DNA from: Actinoplanes derwentensis
GTDB lineage: Bacteria > Actinomycetota > Actinomycetes > Mycobacteriales > Micromonosporaceae
DNA length: 64,000 nucleotides
Direction of reading: 5' to 3'
Assembly (NCBI RefSeq): GCF_900104725.1
Contig: NZ_LT629758.1
Span: 9,324,001 to 9,388,000, forward strand
Position numbers and translations under genes: made by a program. Each line of letters begins with the position of its first letter. Position 1 is the first letter of the stretch. The notes under the pieces were generated by a model that was given only the letters and a program-made list of their open reading frames with translations, was not told the origin of the DNA and did no database searches. This document shows, one piece after another, positions 51,045 to 59,303 of the stretch.

Positions 51045-52198
51045 TCGCGGAGCGTGATGGCGTCGGCCTTACTGAACTGGCGCTCCGCGATCTGCTTCGA
51101 CGGCCAGCGGGTCATCATCCGCATCGACAGCACCCGGAGCCCGATCATCATCCGGGACCGTGGTGCGAACATGCGCATCCCGCCGGGCGGCAGTTCGAGG
51201 CCGGTCGCCACATAGTCGGTCATCTCCCGCTGGTACGCCGCGAACGCCTGCCGGGGGTCGGTGGCCGTGGCCAGTTCACCGGCGAGCACGTACGCCCCGA
51301 CCAGGCTCATGCTGGTGCCCAGCCCGGCCAGCGGTGACCCGCAGTAACCGGCGTCGCCGAGCAGGACCACCCGGTCGTTCCACCACCGGTCGACCCGCAC
51401 CTGGTTGATCGAGTCGAAGTAGAAGTCATCGGCGGACGGCATCGCGGCCAGCAGTTCCGGGACACGCCAGCCGGCCCCGGCGAGCCGTGCGGTGATCAGT
51501 CGTTCGGCGTCGGCGCGGGGCAGCCGGTCGAACGACGGATCCGGATGCGGGAACGACAGCGAGGCCTTGGCGGTGCCGCCGTTCTCCGGCCGGATCATGG
51601 CGACCCGCCCGCCGACGGCGTTGTACATCAGCAGCCAGTGGTCCAGATCGCCAGGATCGGGCACGGTGAAGTAGGTCGTGTAGCCGCCGAGGTAGCGGAC
51701 GAACCGCTCGTCGGGGCCGAAGGCCAGCCGCCGGGTGGACGAGTGGACGCCGTCAGCGCCGACGATCACGTCGTAGTCGGCGCTACCGCCACTGGCGAAC
51801 GTCACCCGGCCGCCGTCGATCGCGGTGATCCGGTCACCGAACCGGTAATCGGTTCCGGTGGTGGCCTCCAGCAGGATGCGAGCCAGGTCGCCGCGGGCGA
51901 TCTCGATCTCGGCGACGATGCCCTCACCACCGAACGCGGTGGCCGGTAACTCGGCGAGCCGCCGCCCGGCACTGTCGACCAGGGCGAAACCGCGCTCGTC
52001 GACCTGCCGTGCCCGGATCTGCTCGCGCAGTCCCATCTTCTCCACAACGGTACGGGCCACCCCGCGCACGTCGACCGCGTGCCCGCCCGGCCTCGGTTCC
52101 GGTGTCCGCTCGACCACTGTCACGTCGGCGCCGGCCCGCTGCAACCAGAACGCCAGCGCGGGCCCGGCGATCCCGGCCCCGGAAATCAGTACACGCAT
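51032..52198 (-). CDS. FAD-dependent monooxygenase (PHBH/TetX-like)
   Basis: 388 residues from ATG 52198, the codon that begins the FAD-binding strand MRVLISGAGIAGPALAFWLQ (GxGxxG). The second FAD motif DYDVIVGADGVHSSTRRL (DG) and the third, RVVLLGDAGYCGSPLAGLGT (GD), are intact. Group A flavoprotein hydroxylases of this type oxidise aromatic compounds and antibiotics. It is divergent from a chimeric GntR-TetR regulator across 102 bp containing a perfect palindrome, so the regulator probably represses this gene until an effector, perhaps the substrate, appears. Specific substrate is unknown. Confidence 0.9.
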   Translation of the reverse strand: MRVLISGAGIAGPALAFWLQRAGADVTVVERTPEPRPGGHAVDVRGVARTVVEKMGLREQIRARQVDERGFALVDSAGRRLAELPATAFGGEGIVAEIEIARGDLARILLEATTGTDYRFGDRITAIDGGRVTFASGGSADYDVIVGADGVHSSTRRLAFGPDERFVRYLGGYTTYFTVPDPGDLDHWLLMYNAVGGRVAMIRPENGGTAKASLSFPHPDPSFDRLPRADAERLITARLAGAGWRVPELLAAMPSADDFYFDSINQVRVDRWWNDRVVLLGDAGYCGSPLAGLGTSMSLVGAYVLAGELATATDPRQAFAAYQREMTDYVATGLELPPGGMRMFAPRSRMMIGLRVLSMRMMTRWPSKQIAERQFSKADAITLRDYRK

Positions 52199-52221
52199 CT
52201 CCCCGCCCCTCTGCGTACTCT

Positions 52222-52235
52222 GTACATCGATGTAC
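52222..52235. promoter_or_regulatory. Perfect 14-bp palindrome, putative operator
   Basis: GTACATCGATGTAC lies 23 bp from the monooxygenase start and 65 bp from the regulator start. Further GTAC/AGTAC words (CGTACTCT before it; CTAGTACGG and GTGTACTACC towards the regulator) look like secondary half-sites. Typical of TetR-type operators in a divergent promoter. Confidence 0.6.
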
Positions 52236-52300
52236 TGGACGTTAGGCACCGTTAATATCCAGGGCAAACCGCACTAGTACGGAAAGGCTGGTGTACTACC

Positions 52301-53185
52301 ATGGAGTCCCCGTACCGCCGGATCGTCGCGGAGATCCGCCGCCGCATCGAGACCGGTGAACTCCGGCCCGGCGACCGGGTGCCGTCGGCCCGCGCCATCA
52401 CCCGCGAGTGGGGGGTCGCGATCGCCACCGCCACCAAGGCGCACGCGGCACTGCGGGAGGCGGGCCTGACGACCGCCCGGCCCGGTGTCGGGACGGTGGT
52501 GGCCGGCCCGGCCCCGCCGAAACAGACCGATCTCAGCCTGGACCGCATCGTCGCCGAGGCCATCACCATCGCCGGCCGCGACGGTCTCGCCGAGGTCTCC
52601 ATGCGCCGGATCGCCGCCGGGCTGAACGTCGCCACGATGTCGCTCTACCGGCACGTGCCGAGCCGTGACGACCTGGTCCACGCCATGATCGACGCGGCGC
52701 TCGGCGACCTGCGCGTCCCGGCCCGCTACACCGGCGACTGGCGCACCGACCTGGACCGGTGCGCCCGCGCCCTGTGGGCGGCCTTCCAGCGGCACCCGTG
52801 GCTCGGGCCGTCGATGTCGGTGACCCGCCCGCAACCGGCGCCCAACGCGCTGCGCCTGGGCGAATGGCTGATGGGCGCGCTGGGGCCGACCGGGCTCGGG
52901 GTCACCGACCGGATGCTGGTGCAGGTGCTGCTCTTCAGTTTCGTGCGCGGGGTGGCCAGTGGGCTGGAGCCGGAGGCGCTCGCCGTGCGGGACACCGGGA
53001 TCTCCGACGAACAGTGGATGGAACGCCAGGCCGGGGTGTTCGCCCGGTTCGTAGAGCAGCACCCGGCGCCGCATTACGAGCAGCTGTTCCGGGGCGATCT
53101 GGACTTCGAGTTCGACCTGGACGTGCTCTTCGAGTTCGGCCTGGCCCGTCTGCTCGACGGCTTGGCGGTGTGGATCAATCGGTGA
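52301..53185 (+). CDS. Chimeric regulator: GntR winged helix followed by TetR-type domain
   Basis: 294 residues with two DNA-binding modules. Residues 1-~68 form a GntR wHTH (YRRIVAEIRRRIETGELRPG, then VPSARAITREWGVAIATATK). Residues ~78-125 form a TetR helix-turn-helix (IVAEAITIAGRDGLAEVSMR, then IAAGLNVATMSLYRHVPSRD), followed by a TetR C-terminal ligand domain in which GTGIGL-like helices end at WINR. Such two-headed regulators occur in Actinobacteria near flavin monooxygenases and efflux genes. It faces the FAD monooxygenase across a palindromic intergenic region. The 3' end overlaps the convergent oxidoreductase by 11 bp. Confidence 0.88.
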   Translation: MESPYRRIVAEIRRRIETGELRPGDRVPSARAITREWGVAIATATKAHAALREAGLTTARPGVGTVVAGPAPPKQTDLSLDRIVAEAITIAGRDGLAEVSMRRIAAGLNVATMSLYRHVPSRDDLVHAMIDAALGDLRVPARYTGDWRTDLDRCARALWAAFQRHPWLGPSMSVTRPQPAPNALRLGEWLMGALGPTGLGVTDRMLVQVLLFSFVRGVASGLEPEALAVRDTGISDEQWMERQAGVFARFVEQHPAPHYEQLFRGDLDFEFDLDVLFEFGLARLLDGLAVWINR

Positions 53186-54080
53186 TCGTCACGACGACCT
53201 TGCCCCGGCCGTGGCGGGACTCCACCTCCGCGTGCGCTTCGGCGATCCGGTCGAACGGGTGGGTGCTGATCCGGGTCCGGACCTTCCCGGCGGCGGCGAG
53301 GGCGGCGACCTCGGCGAGCCGCTGCGGTGACCGCGCGGCCCGCACCACGACGGCGCCGTGCTCGGCCGCGGCCTCGTCGTCGACGATCGTGCCGACCCGC
53401 GCCGGCGCGACACCCAGGGCGATCGACTGGGCGACAGCCGGCCCGCCGGCGGCATCGAGGGCGACGGTCGGCACCAGGCCGGTGGCGCGGACGGCGTCGA
53501 TCAGTTCGTCGCCGTACGGCACGGCGACCGCTCCCAGCTCCCGCAGGAAGTCGTGGTTGCGCGGACTGGCGGTGCCGAGCACGATCGCCCCGGCGAGCCG
53601 CGCCAGCTGGATCGCGAGCGTGCCGACACTGCCCGCACCGGCGTGCACGAGCAGTACGTCGCCGGCGGTGACGCCGAGTTCACGCAGGGCCCCGCTGGAG
53701 GTCTGGGCGGCGGCGACCAGCCCGGCCGCGGTCGGGAAGTCCAGCTCGGCCGGTTTGCGGACCACGTTCTCGGCGGCGACCGTCAGCAGTTCGGCGGCCC
53801 CACTGAGCATCGTCGAACCCATCACCGGGTCCCCGACGGCGAACCCGTCGACACCCGCACCCAGCGCTTCGACGACCCCGGCGTACTCCTGACCGATCTG
53901 TTGCGGGAAAGAGGCCTTGACCCAGGGCATCCGCCCCTGGCGGACCGCGACGTCGAACGGCTGGACCCCGGCCGCCCGCACCCGCACCAGCACCTCCCCG
54001 GGACCGGGCACCGGATCGGGCAGCTCGGCCAGGTGCAGGACGTCGGGCGGACCGTAGACGCGGAAGACAGCGGCTCTCAT
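53175..54080 (-). CDS. NADP-dependent zinc-free quinone-oxidoreductase-like MDR protein
   Basis: 301 residues. Medium-chain dehydrogenase/reductase: GroES-like N-terminal half (PGPGEVLVRVRAAGVQPFDV) and a Rossmann half with VLLVHAGAGSVGTLAIQLAR as the NADP motif. The Cys/His zinc ligands of alcohol dehydrogenases are absent, as in quinone oxidoreductases (QOR). The GQEYAGVVEALGAGVDGFAV segment is typical. It would reduce quinones or enones. It is slightly shorter than average QOR (~320). Convergent with and overlapping the chimeric regulator by 11 bp. Confidence 0.9.
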   Translation of the reverse strand: MRAAVFRVYGPPDVLHLAELPDPVPGPGEVLVRVRAAGVQPFDVAVRQGRMPWVKASFPQQIGQEYAGVVEALGAGVDGFAVGDPVMGSTMLSGAAELLTVAAENVVRKPAELDFPTAAGLVAAAQTSSGALRELGVTAGDVLLVHAGAGSVGTLAIQLARLAGAIVLGTASPRNHDFLRELGAVAVPYGDELIDAVRATGLVPTVALDAAGGPAVAQSIALGVAPARVGTIVDDEAAAEHGAVVVRAARSPQRLAEVAALAAAGKVRTRISTHPFDRIAEAHAEVESRHGRGKVVVTITD

Positions 54081-54168
54081 CCGGGCAGTCTGCGAGTTGA
54101 ATGAAGGTTGAGGTCAAGCCCCGAAGGGGGAGCTGATTGCAGCCCGCACACTCGGGGCTCGATACGGT

Positions 54169-54720
54169 ATGCGGGTGTCTCAGATCCCGTGGTGGGGGCT
54201 GCCCCTGGTGGCGGTGGTGTTCGCACTCGCCGGTGCCGCGGCGGCGCACCTTGTCTTCGCCCGTAACAGTGAACTGCTCAACCGGACCATCCGCGACCGT
54301 CGGTGGTACGACGAACGCAACGAGGCGTACTGCCGGCTGCTCGCCGCTTTCGAACACGCCACGCAACGCTTGCGGGTGACGTTCGAGTCGGGGGAGAAGC
54401 CGCCGACCGCCTTGAACTACGTCGACCAGATCGGCCCGGCGCTGATGCCGGTGCGGCTGCTCGCCTCGGGGCCGGTGCGTAGCGCGGCCCTGGCGGTGCA
54501 TCTGCAGTTGGAGCGTCTGCACGGCGAGATGAACCCGGCCGGGGTGGCCGGGGTGCAGCCGCAGACCCACTTCCGCGAGCTGCTGGCTCAGGTGCCGCTG
54601 GTGATGCAGCAGTTCGAGGCGGCGGTCCGGGACGAACTCGGGATCATGGACACTCCGCCGAAGTCGCTGCCGTCACGCAACGGGAGGGCACCGCTGCGGA
54701 AGGCCAAGGAAGTGCCCTGA
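54169..54720 (+). CDS. Hypothetical membrane-anchored helical protein
   Basis: 183 residues from ATG 54169. One N-terminal membrane helix (WWGLPLVAVVFALAGAAAAHLVF, about residues 8-30) is followed by a helical cytoplasmic domain with conserved-looking RRWYDERNEAYCRLLAAFEH. The C-terminal tail is basic and proline-containing. No family was recognised; similar single-pass proteins of unknown function are common in Micromonosporaceae. It ends just before the LacI-type palindrome that precedes eda, so it is probably not in that operon. Confidence 0.65.
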   Translation: MRVSQIPWWGLPLVAVVFALAGAAAAHLVFARNSELLNRTIRDRRWYDERNEAYCRLLAAFEHATQRLRVTFESGEKPPTALNYVDQIGPALMPVRLLASGPVRSAALAVHLQLERLHGEMNPAGVAGVQPQTHFRELLAQVPLVMQQFEAAVRDELGIMDTPPKSLPSRNGRAPLRKAKEVP

Positions 54721-54731
54721 GCACCCCTTTC

Positions 54732-54745
54732 TGCAAACGTTTGCA
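54732..54745. promoter_or_regulatory. LacI-family operator upstream of eda-kdgK
   Basis: TGCAAACGTTTGCA is a perfect 14-bp palindrome with the central CG typical of LacI-family sites. It lies 18 bp before the eda start, ideal for repression. No LacI gene is adjacent, so the regulator is elsewhere. Confidence 0.7.
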
Positions 54746-54763
54746 TCGGGCAGGATCGAGGGC

Positions 54764-55402
54764 GTGACTGATCTACGTACTCCCCTCGATCCTGTCTCCG
54801 CCGCCATCGCCGACGGTGGCATCGTCGCCATCCTCCGCGCGCCCACCTCCGCCGGATTCGCCGCGGTCGCCGATGTCCTGGTCGCCGCCGGGATCACCGC
54901 GCTGGAGGTCACCCTCACCTCGCACGGCGCTTTGGAGGCGATCTCCGGCCTGCGGCGGCAACTGCCCGACTCGGTCCTGGTCGGTGCGGGCACCGTGCTC
55001 ACCGAGGACGACGCGAAAGCCTCCGTCGACGCCGGAGCGTCCTTCCTGGTGGCTCCGGTCAGCGGCCTCGGACCGCAGCCGGTGCCGTTCTACCCGGGCA
55101 CGTTCAGCCCGACCGAGGTCTACGCGGCGCACCGGTCCGGCGCCCCGCTGATCAAACTCTTCCCGGCCGGCGGTCTGGGCCCGGCGTACCTCAAGGATCT
55201 CCGGGGTCCCCTGCCGGACGTGCGGATCATGCCGACCGGCGGCATCGGCCTGGAGGACATCTCGAAATGGCTGGTCGCGGGCGCGGTCGCGGTCGGTGTC
55301 GGCGGTCCGCTGGTCGGTGACGCGGCCGTCGGCGGCAGCCTCACCGCCCTCGCCACCCGGGCCCGGCACGCGGTGGACGCCGTGGCGTTCGCCCGCTCAT
55401 GA
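54764..55402 (+). CDS. eda: 2-keto-3-deoxy-6-phosphogluconate (KDPG) aldolase
   Basis: 212 residues, the normal size. Class I aldolase that splits KDPG into pyruvate and glyceraldehyde-3-phosphate. The Schiff-base lysine is in APLIKLFPAGG, the catalytic Glu in ALEVTLTSHG, and PTGGIGLEDISKWLVAGAVA forms the phosphate-binding end. The following kinase starts within its stop codon (ATGA overlap), so KDG is phosphorylated and cleaved by coupled gene products. This pair serves sugar-acid breakdown, e.g. from pectin or gluconate. An upstream LacI-type palindrome indicates substrate-inducible control. Confidence 0.93.
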   Translation: MTDLRTPLDPVSAAIADGGIVAILRAPTSAGFAAVADVLVAAGITALEVTLTSHGALEAISGLRRQLPDSVLVGAGTVLTEDDAKASVDAGASFLVAPVSGLGPQPVPFYPGTFSPTEVYAAHRSGAPLIKLFPAGGLGPAYLKDLRGPLPDVRIMPTGGIGLEDISKWLVAGAVAVGVGGPLVGDAAVGGSLTALATRARHAVDAVAFARS

Positions 55403-56325
55403 GTGGCCTCTTCACGCTCGGCGAGTCGATGGGCATCTTCGTCGCCGACCAGATCGGCCCGATCGAGCACGCCCGCGGCTTCACCCTCGGTGTCGCCGGC
55501 GCGGAGAGCAACGTCGCGATCGGGGTGGCGCGACTGGGCGGGTCCGCGACGTGGGCGGGCCGGCTCGGCCCGGACGCGGCCGGCGGTCTGATCAAAACCA
55601 GACTTCGAGCCGCTGGGGTACGGGTGATCGCGGTCCCCGACCCGGCCCACACCGGTCTGATGATCCGTTATCAGCGGTCGGCCCAGTTCATCCAGGCCGA
55701 CTACCACCGGGCCGGGAGTGCCGGTTCCCGGCTGAGCCCCGCCGACCTCCCGCTCGACGAGATCCGCGCGGCCGGGATCGTGCACGTCACCGGCATCACC
55801 CCGGCCCTGAGCGACACCTGCCGGGCGGCGGTCTTCCAGGCCGTGGAACAGGCGCGGGCGGCCGGGGTGCCGGTGTCGGTGGACGTCAACTACCGGAGCA
55901 AGTTGTGGTCCCGCGCCGACGCGGCCCCGGTCCTGCGTGATCTGGTGAGCCGGGCCGATGTGGTCTTCGCCGGCCCGGACGAGGCGGCGATCTTCGTGGA
56001 CTCGAAGGACCCGGTGGACGGTCTGGCCCGGCTCGGTCCGTCCGAAGTGATCGTCAAGGACGGGGCGCGCGGTTGTGTGGCAGTGATCGACGGCGCACGT
56101 CATGAGGTGCCCGCGCTGCCGGTGACCGCGATCGACCCGGTCGGGGCTGGGGACGCCTTCGTGGCCGGGTACCTGGCCGACCGGCTGGCCGGTGTGGACG
56201 CACACGGGCGGCTGCGGACGGCGATCGCCGCGGGTGCGTTCGCGGTCACCGTCCCGGGTGACTGTGAAGGACTCCCGAACCGCGCTGAGCTGGCCGCACT
56301 CTCCGGCGGCGACATAAATCGATAG
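55399..56325 (+). CDS. kdgK: PfkB-family 2-keto-3-deoxygluconate kinase
   Basis: 308 residues. Ribokinase-like fold: N-terminal GES region with GAESNVAIGVARLG, the substrate-binding VHVTGITPALSD and VDVNYRSKLW (characteristic of KDG kinases), and the C-terminal DPVGAGDAFVAGYLADRLA with the catalytic Asp and anion hole. ATP-dependent phosphorylation of KDG gives KDPG for the coupled aldolase. The pectate lyase at the right end of the window could supply oligogalacturonides that ultimately yield KDG, although the intermediate enzymes are not here. Confidence 0.9.
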   Translation: MSGLFTLGESMGIFVADQIGPIEHARGFTLGVAGAESNVAIGVARLGGSATWAGRLGPDAAGGLIKTRLRAAGVRVIAVPDPAHTGLMIRYQRSAQFIQADYHRAGSAGSRLSPADLPLDEIRAAGIVHVTGITPALSDTCRAAVFQAVEQARAAGVPVSVDVNYRSKLWSRADAAPVLRDLVSRADVVFAGPDEAAIFVDSKDPVDGLARLGPSEVIVKDGARGCVAVIDGARHEVPALPVTAIDPVGAGDAFVAGYLADRLAGVDAHGRLRTAIAAGAFAVTVPGDCEGLPNRAELAALSGGDINR

Positions 56326-56398
56326 AACGGTGGTTAGCCCGCGGGCTGGCCGGGTATCCATTGCTCGACGGACAAGTCAACTATTTGAGGAGACCGTT

Positions 56399-56809
56399 AT
56401 GCAACCGACGCCGTTCACTCCGTGGGCATGGCGCGAGCCGTCGACATCGGGCAACGACCCGGTGACGGCGCGGACTGCCGACGAATTCGGCACTACCGGC
56501 GTGGATCTGGTCGGCTACAAGGTCGAGGCCACCGATGGTCACATCGGCTCGATCGACAAGGCCAGCCACGACGTCGGGGACTCCTTCCTGGTCGTCGACA
56601 CCGGCCCGTGGATCTTCGGTTCGAAGGTCCTCCTGCCGGCCGGCACGGTTCAGACGTTCGACCACGACGAGCGCAAGGTCTACGTGGACCGTACGAAGGA
56701 GCAGATCAAGGAGTCTCCGGAGTACGACAAGGAGACCTTCGAGTCGCCGGAATACCGTCAGCAGGTGGGTGACTACTACACCGGTAGTTACCGCGACTTC
56801 CCTCGCTGA
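56399..56809 (+). CDS. PRC-barrel domain protein
   Basis: 136 residues from ATG 56399, preceded by a GAGGAG-like site. Residues ~35-105 form a PRC-barrel (GVDLVGYKVEATDGHIGSID, then FGSKVLLPAGTVQTFDHDER). The C-terminal ~35 residues are acidic and tyrosine-rich with a repeated SPEY motif (KESPEYDKE, FESPEY) also seen in actinobacterial stress-response PRC proteins. Function is unknown; PRC-barrels bind RNA-processing or photosynthetic partners in other contexts. It is closed by a strong bidirectional terminator. Confidence 0.85.
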   Translation: MQPTPFTPWAWREPSTSGNDPVTARTADEFGTTGVDLVGYKVEATDGHIGSIDKASHDVGDSFLVVDTGPWIFGSKVLLPAGTVQTFDHDERKVYVDRTKEQIKESPEYDKETFESPEYRQQVGDYYTGSYRDFPR

Positions 56810-56820
56810 TCGCACAGACC

Positions 56821-56857
56821 CGTCGCCCCGCCCGTATCCCCCACGGGCGGGGCGACG
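56821..56857. terminator. Bidirectional hairpin terminator
   Basis: Perfect 15-bp arms CGTCGCCCCGCCCGT and ACGGGCGGGGCGACG around a 7-base loop, between the convergent PRC-barrel and MerR genes. There is no T-tract. Confidence 0.75.
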
Positions 56858-56862
56858 TGCGT

Positions 56863-57534
56863 CTAGGCCCGGTCCAGGTGGCCGGACAGCCGAGCCGCGC
56901 CGGTGAGCATGGCCCGGCCGCGTGCGGTGATCCGCTCCCGCCACTGTTCGATCGACGCGGCCAGGGGCCCGGGGCCGCCGGCCGCGCGGACCTGCTCGAT
57001 CACGGTCGCGATGTGGTCCAGCCGGTAACCGCCGCGCCGTAGCAGGTGGGCCAGTTCGGCGTCCCGGACGTCGTCGGGGGAGTAGACCCGGGCTCCTTGC
57101 TCGCGGGCCGGGGCGAGGATTCCCGCGTGTTCCCATTTGCGCAGGGTGGCGGGGGTGACGCCGAGCTGGTGAGCGAGCGTACCGACAGATAGGTGTTTGT
57201 CGGTCTTTCGCGAAGTGAGGGCGTGTGCCGCCGATGCCACCCGGGCCAGGGTCTCCCGATCGCGCTGGAGCTGGACATGGGCGGCGCCGATCGCGGCCAG
57301 GGCGGCGTCGAGATCGCCGCGGAGCACGGCTCGCATGATCGTTCCGGCGGCTTCGTAGCCGTACCCAGGAAGAAGTCCGATGTAAGCCGACAAGGCGCTC
57401 ACGTGGTCGTCGGTGTAGATCCGATAGCCGCTCTCGGTCCGCCTCGCGGGCGGGATCACCCCGGCCCGCTCGTAGTTGCGGATCGCCTGCGCGGACAGCC
57501 CGTGCGCCCGCGCCAGATCCACCGGCCGGTGCAC
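56863..57534 (-). CDS. MerR-family regulator with two HTH modules (TioE-like)
   Basis: 223 residues from GTG 57534, chosen because related TioE-type proteins begin at the RPVDLARAHGLS segment and because it leaves 82 bp before the divergent esterase; upstream ATGs at 57618 and 57630 would overlap the esterase start. Two MerR-type helix-turn-helix units are visible: VDLARAHGLSAQAIRNYERA with a GYRIYTDDH wing (~3-60), and VGTLAHQLGVTPATLRKWEH with ARVYSPDDV (~118-175). Probably controls the divergent esterase gene, since MerR proteins act on the promoter between divergent genes. Confidence 0.83.
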   Translation of the reverse strand: MHRPVDLARAHGLSAQAIRNYERAGVIPPARRTESGYRIYTDDHVSALSAYIGLLPGYGYEAAGTIMRAVLRGDLDAALAAIGAAHVQLQRDRETLARVASAAHALTSRKTDKHLSVGTLAHQLGVTPATLRKWEHAGILAPAREQGARVYSPDDVRDAELAHLLRRGGYRLDHIATVIEQVRAAGGPGPLAASIEQWRERITARGRAMLTGAARLSGHLDRA

Positions 57535-57616
57535 CCCGATTTGAGACTTCAGAGCACTCTCCCAGTGGATACTCGAAGAAACCTTCACACGGTGGTTCAA
57601 CGATACGGTTGAGGTC

Positions 57617-59179
57617 ATGGCTTTCGACACCGAGCTGTCCGCACTGATCTCCGAGCGCCTTCCACACCTGCTCGCGCTGGGCGAGCCCTACCACGGCGAA
57701 CCGGCGTTCGCCCGGCTCCGCAACCGGATCCTGGAGACCCTCGCCGGGCACGGTTTCCGCTCGATCGTCATCGAGTCGGACCGGGCCGCCGCACTCGCCG
57801 TCGACGACTACGTGCAGGGCCGCCGCGACGATCTCGACCTGTCCACCGGCATCAGCCACGACTGGGGTTCCCGGCCGCCGACTCGCGAGCTGATCGACTG
57901 GCTGCGGGTTCACAACGCGGACCGGTCGGACGCCGAGCGGATCACCTTCCACGGGTTCGACGCCCCCACCGAGATCCAGGCGGCTCCCAGTCCGGTTCGC
58001 TACCTGCGGGAACTCGCCGGCTACCTGGGCGTCGCCGTGGTCCTCGACGACGACGAGGATCGCTGGACCGCACCGGAGATCATGTACGACGCGACGCGCT
58101 CTCCCGGCCGGTCACCCGAGGCTCTCGCGCTGCGCGGTCTGGCCGAGGACCTTCAGACCCGGTTGTACGCCGACGCACCGCACCTGATCCAGCAGTCCTC
58201 CGCGCCGGCCTGGTACCGGGCCCAGGTGCTCGCCACGACGGCGATCGGCCTGCTCAGCTACCACGCGGCGATGGCTGACCCGGGTACCCAGTCGGAACGG
58301 GTCGGACGCCTGCTCAGCACCCGGGACGCGATCATGGCCCGGAACCTGCTCGACATCCGCACCCACGAGCGCGACCGCGGCCCGACCATGGTCTTCGCGC
58401 ACAACGCCCACCTCCAGCGGCCGTCCAGCAGTTGGGAGACCCACTGGGAGGGTGTGGACATGGCCGCCGAATGGTCCGGCGCCGGTTCGATCGTGTCCGC
58501 GCTGCTCGGCGAGCGGTACGTGTTCATCGCCGGAAGTCTGGGCGCCAGCGGCCTCGCCGGTCTGGACGAGCCGGAACCCGGCACGTACGAGAATCGGCTC
58601 GGCCCTTCGACCGGCGTCTTCCCGCCCCCGCCCGCCGACGGTCTGCACGACCGGGAGACCGAAGTGCTCGGGCACTTCCCGCTGACCGGAAGCCTGGCCG
58701 GCACGTCCGACGCGATCCTGCACATCGGGCACCGGCCGGGCGCCGCCGACGCGGCCCGGATCGCCGGGATGCCCGGAGTGACCGAGACCTGGATCGCCAC
58801 CGGGTCCGACATGCCGTCCTACACGTGGGAGGACCGGTTCTTCTTCGCCGGTGCGGACCGGATGCGGCCGTTCGCCACCATCGTCCTGCACGACGTGCCC
58901 GATTTCGACGAGCGCTCGCAGTTGTCCGGGCCGGGGCGTTACCGGGTCAACGTCGAGGTCGGAAGAGCGCAGTTCAAAACCCTTTTCGGGTACGGGCCGG
59001 AAGAGTTCGCCACCCACCAGGAGAAGATCGACTTCGCGGTGGTGGACACACTCATGCCACATCCGGCCTACGCGGTCCAGGGCTGGGCCAGCGTGGTCTG
59101 TCCCGGGCCGTCCACCGCGGCTGAGCTGGACCGCCTGCTGGAGCACGCACGGGTCCGGTCACTCGCCCGCCAGCGCTGA
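57617..59179 (+). CDS. Erythromycin-esterase-like protein fused to DUF6194-type domain
   Basis: 520 residues. Residues ~1-350 are EreA/EreB-like: LLALGEPYHGEPAFARLR, the acidic SIVIESD, and VFAHNAHLQRP with the metal-independent catalytic His. The last ~150 residues (RFFFAGADRMRPFATIVLHD, VNVEVGRAQFKTLFGYGPEE, and DTLMPHPAYAVQGWASVVCP) match a small stand-alone actinobacterial domain, DUF6194, of unknown function. Ere enzymes open macrolide lactones by hydrolysis; distant homologues act on other esters, so resistance is plausible but unproven. Divergent from a TioE-like MerR regulator, as expected of an inducible detoxification gene. Confidence 0.85.
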   Translation: MAFDTELSALISERLPHLLALGEPYHGEPAFARLRNRILETLAGHGFRSIVIESDRAAALAVDDYVQGRRDDLDLSTGISHDWGSRPPTRELIDWLRVHNADRSDAERITFHGFDAPTEIQAAPSPVRYLRELAGYLGVAVVLDDDEDRWTAPEIMYDATRSPGRSPEALALRGLAEDLQTRLYADAPHLIQQSSAPAWYRAQVLATTAIGLLSYHAAMADPGTQSERVGRLLSTRDAIMARNLLDIRTHERDRGPTMVFAHNAHLQRPSSSWETHWEGVDMAAEWSGAGSIVSALLGERYVFIAGSLGASGLAGLDEPEPGTYENRLGPSTGVFPPPPADGLHDRETEVLGHFPLTGSLAGTSDAILHIGHRPGAADAARIAGMPGVTETWIATGSDMPSYTWEDRFFFAGADRMRPFATIVLHDVPDFDERSQLSGPGRYRVNVEVGRAQFKTLFGYGPEEFATHQEKIDFAVVDTLMPHPAYAVQGWASVVCPGPSTAAELDRLLEHARVRSLARQR

Positions 59180-59303
59180 CTCTTCTCCGTCGACTCCGCT
59201 CTGGTGACTCCTGTCTACTGACTCCTCTCTGTTGACCGGATCGTTCCGGGGCCCGGCCCGATGATGCCTTCTGCCCGGGCCCCGGCAGGCGTTGGATTCA
59301 GGT

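Noticed and set aside
57535..57630. Longer MerR protein starting at ATG 57630 or 57618
   Set aside because: Would overlap the divergent esterase start and leave no promoter; relatives begin at the RPVDLARAHG segment.
59180..59303. GACTCC-rich stretch as a regulatory repeat
   Set aside because: Short, irregular and pyrimidine-biased; no consistent spacing or symmetry.
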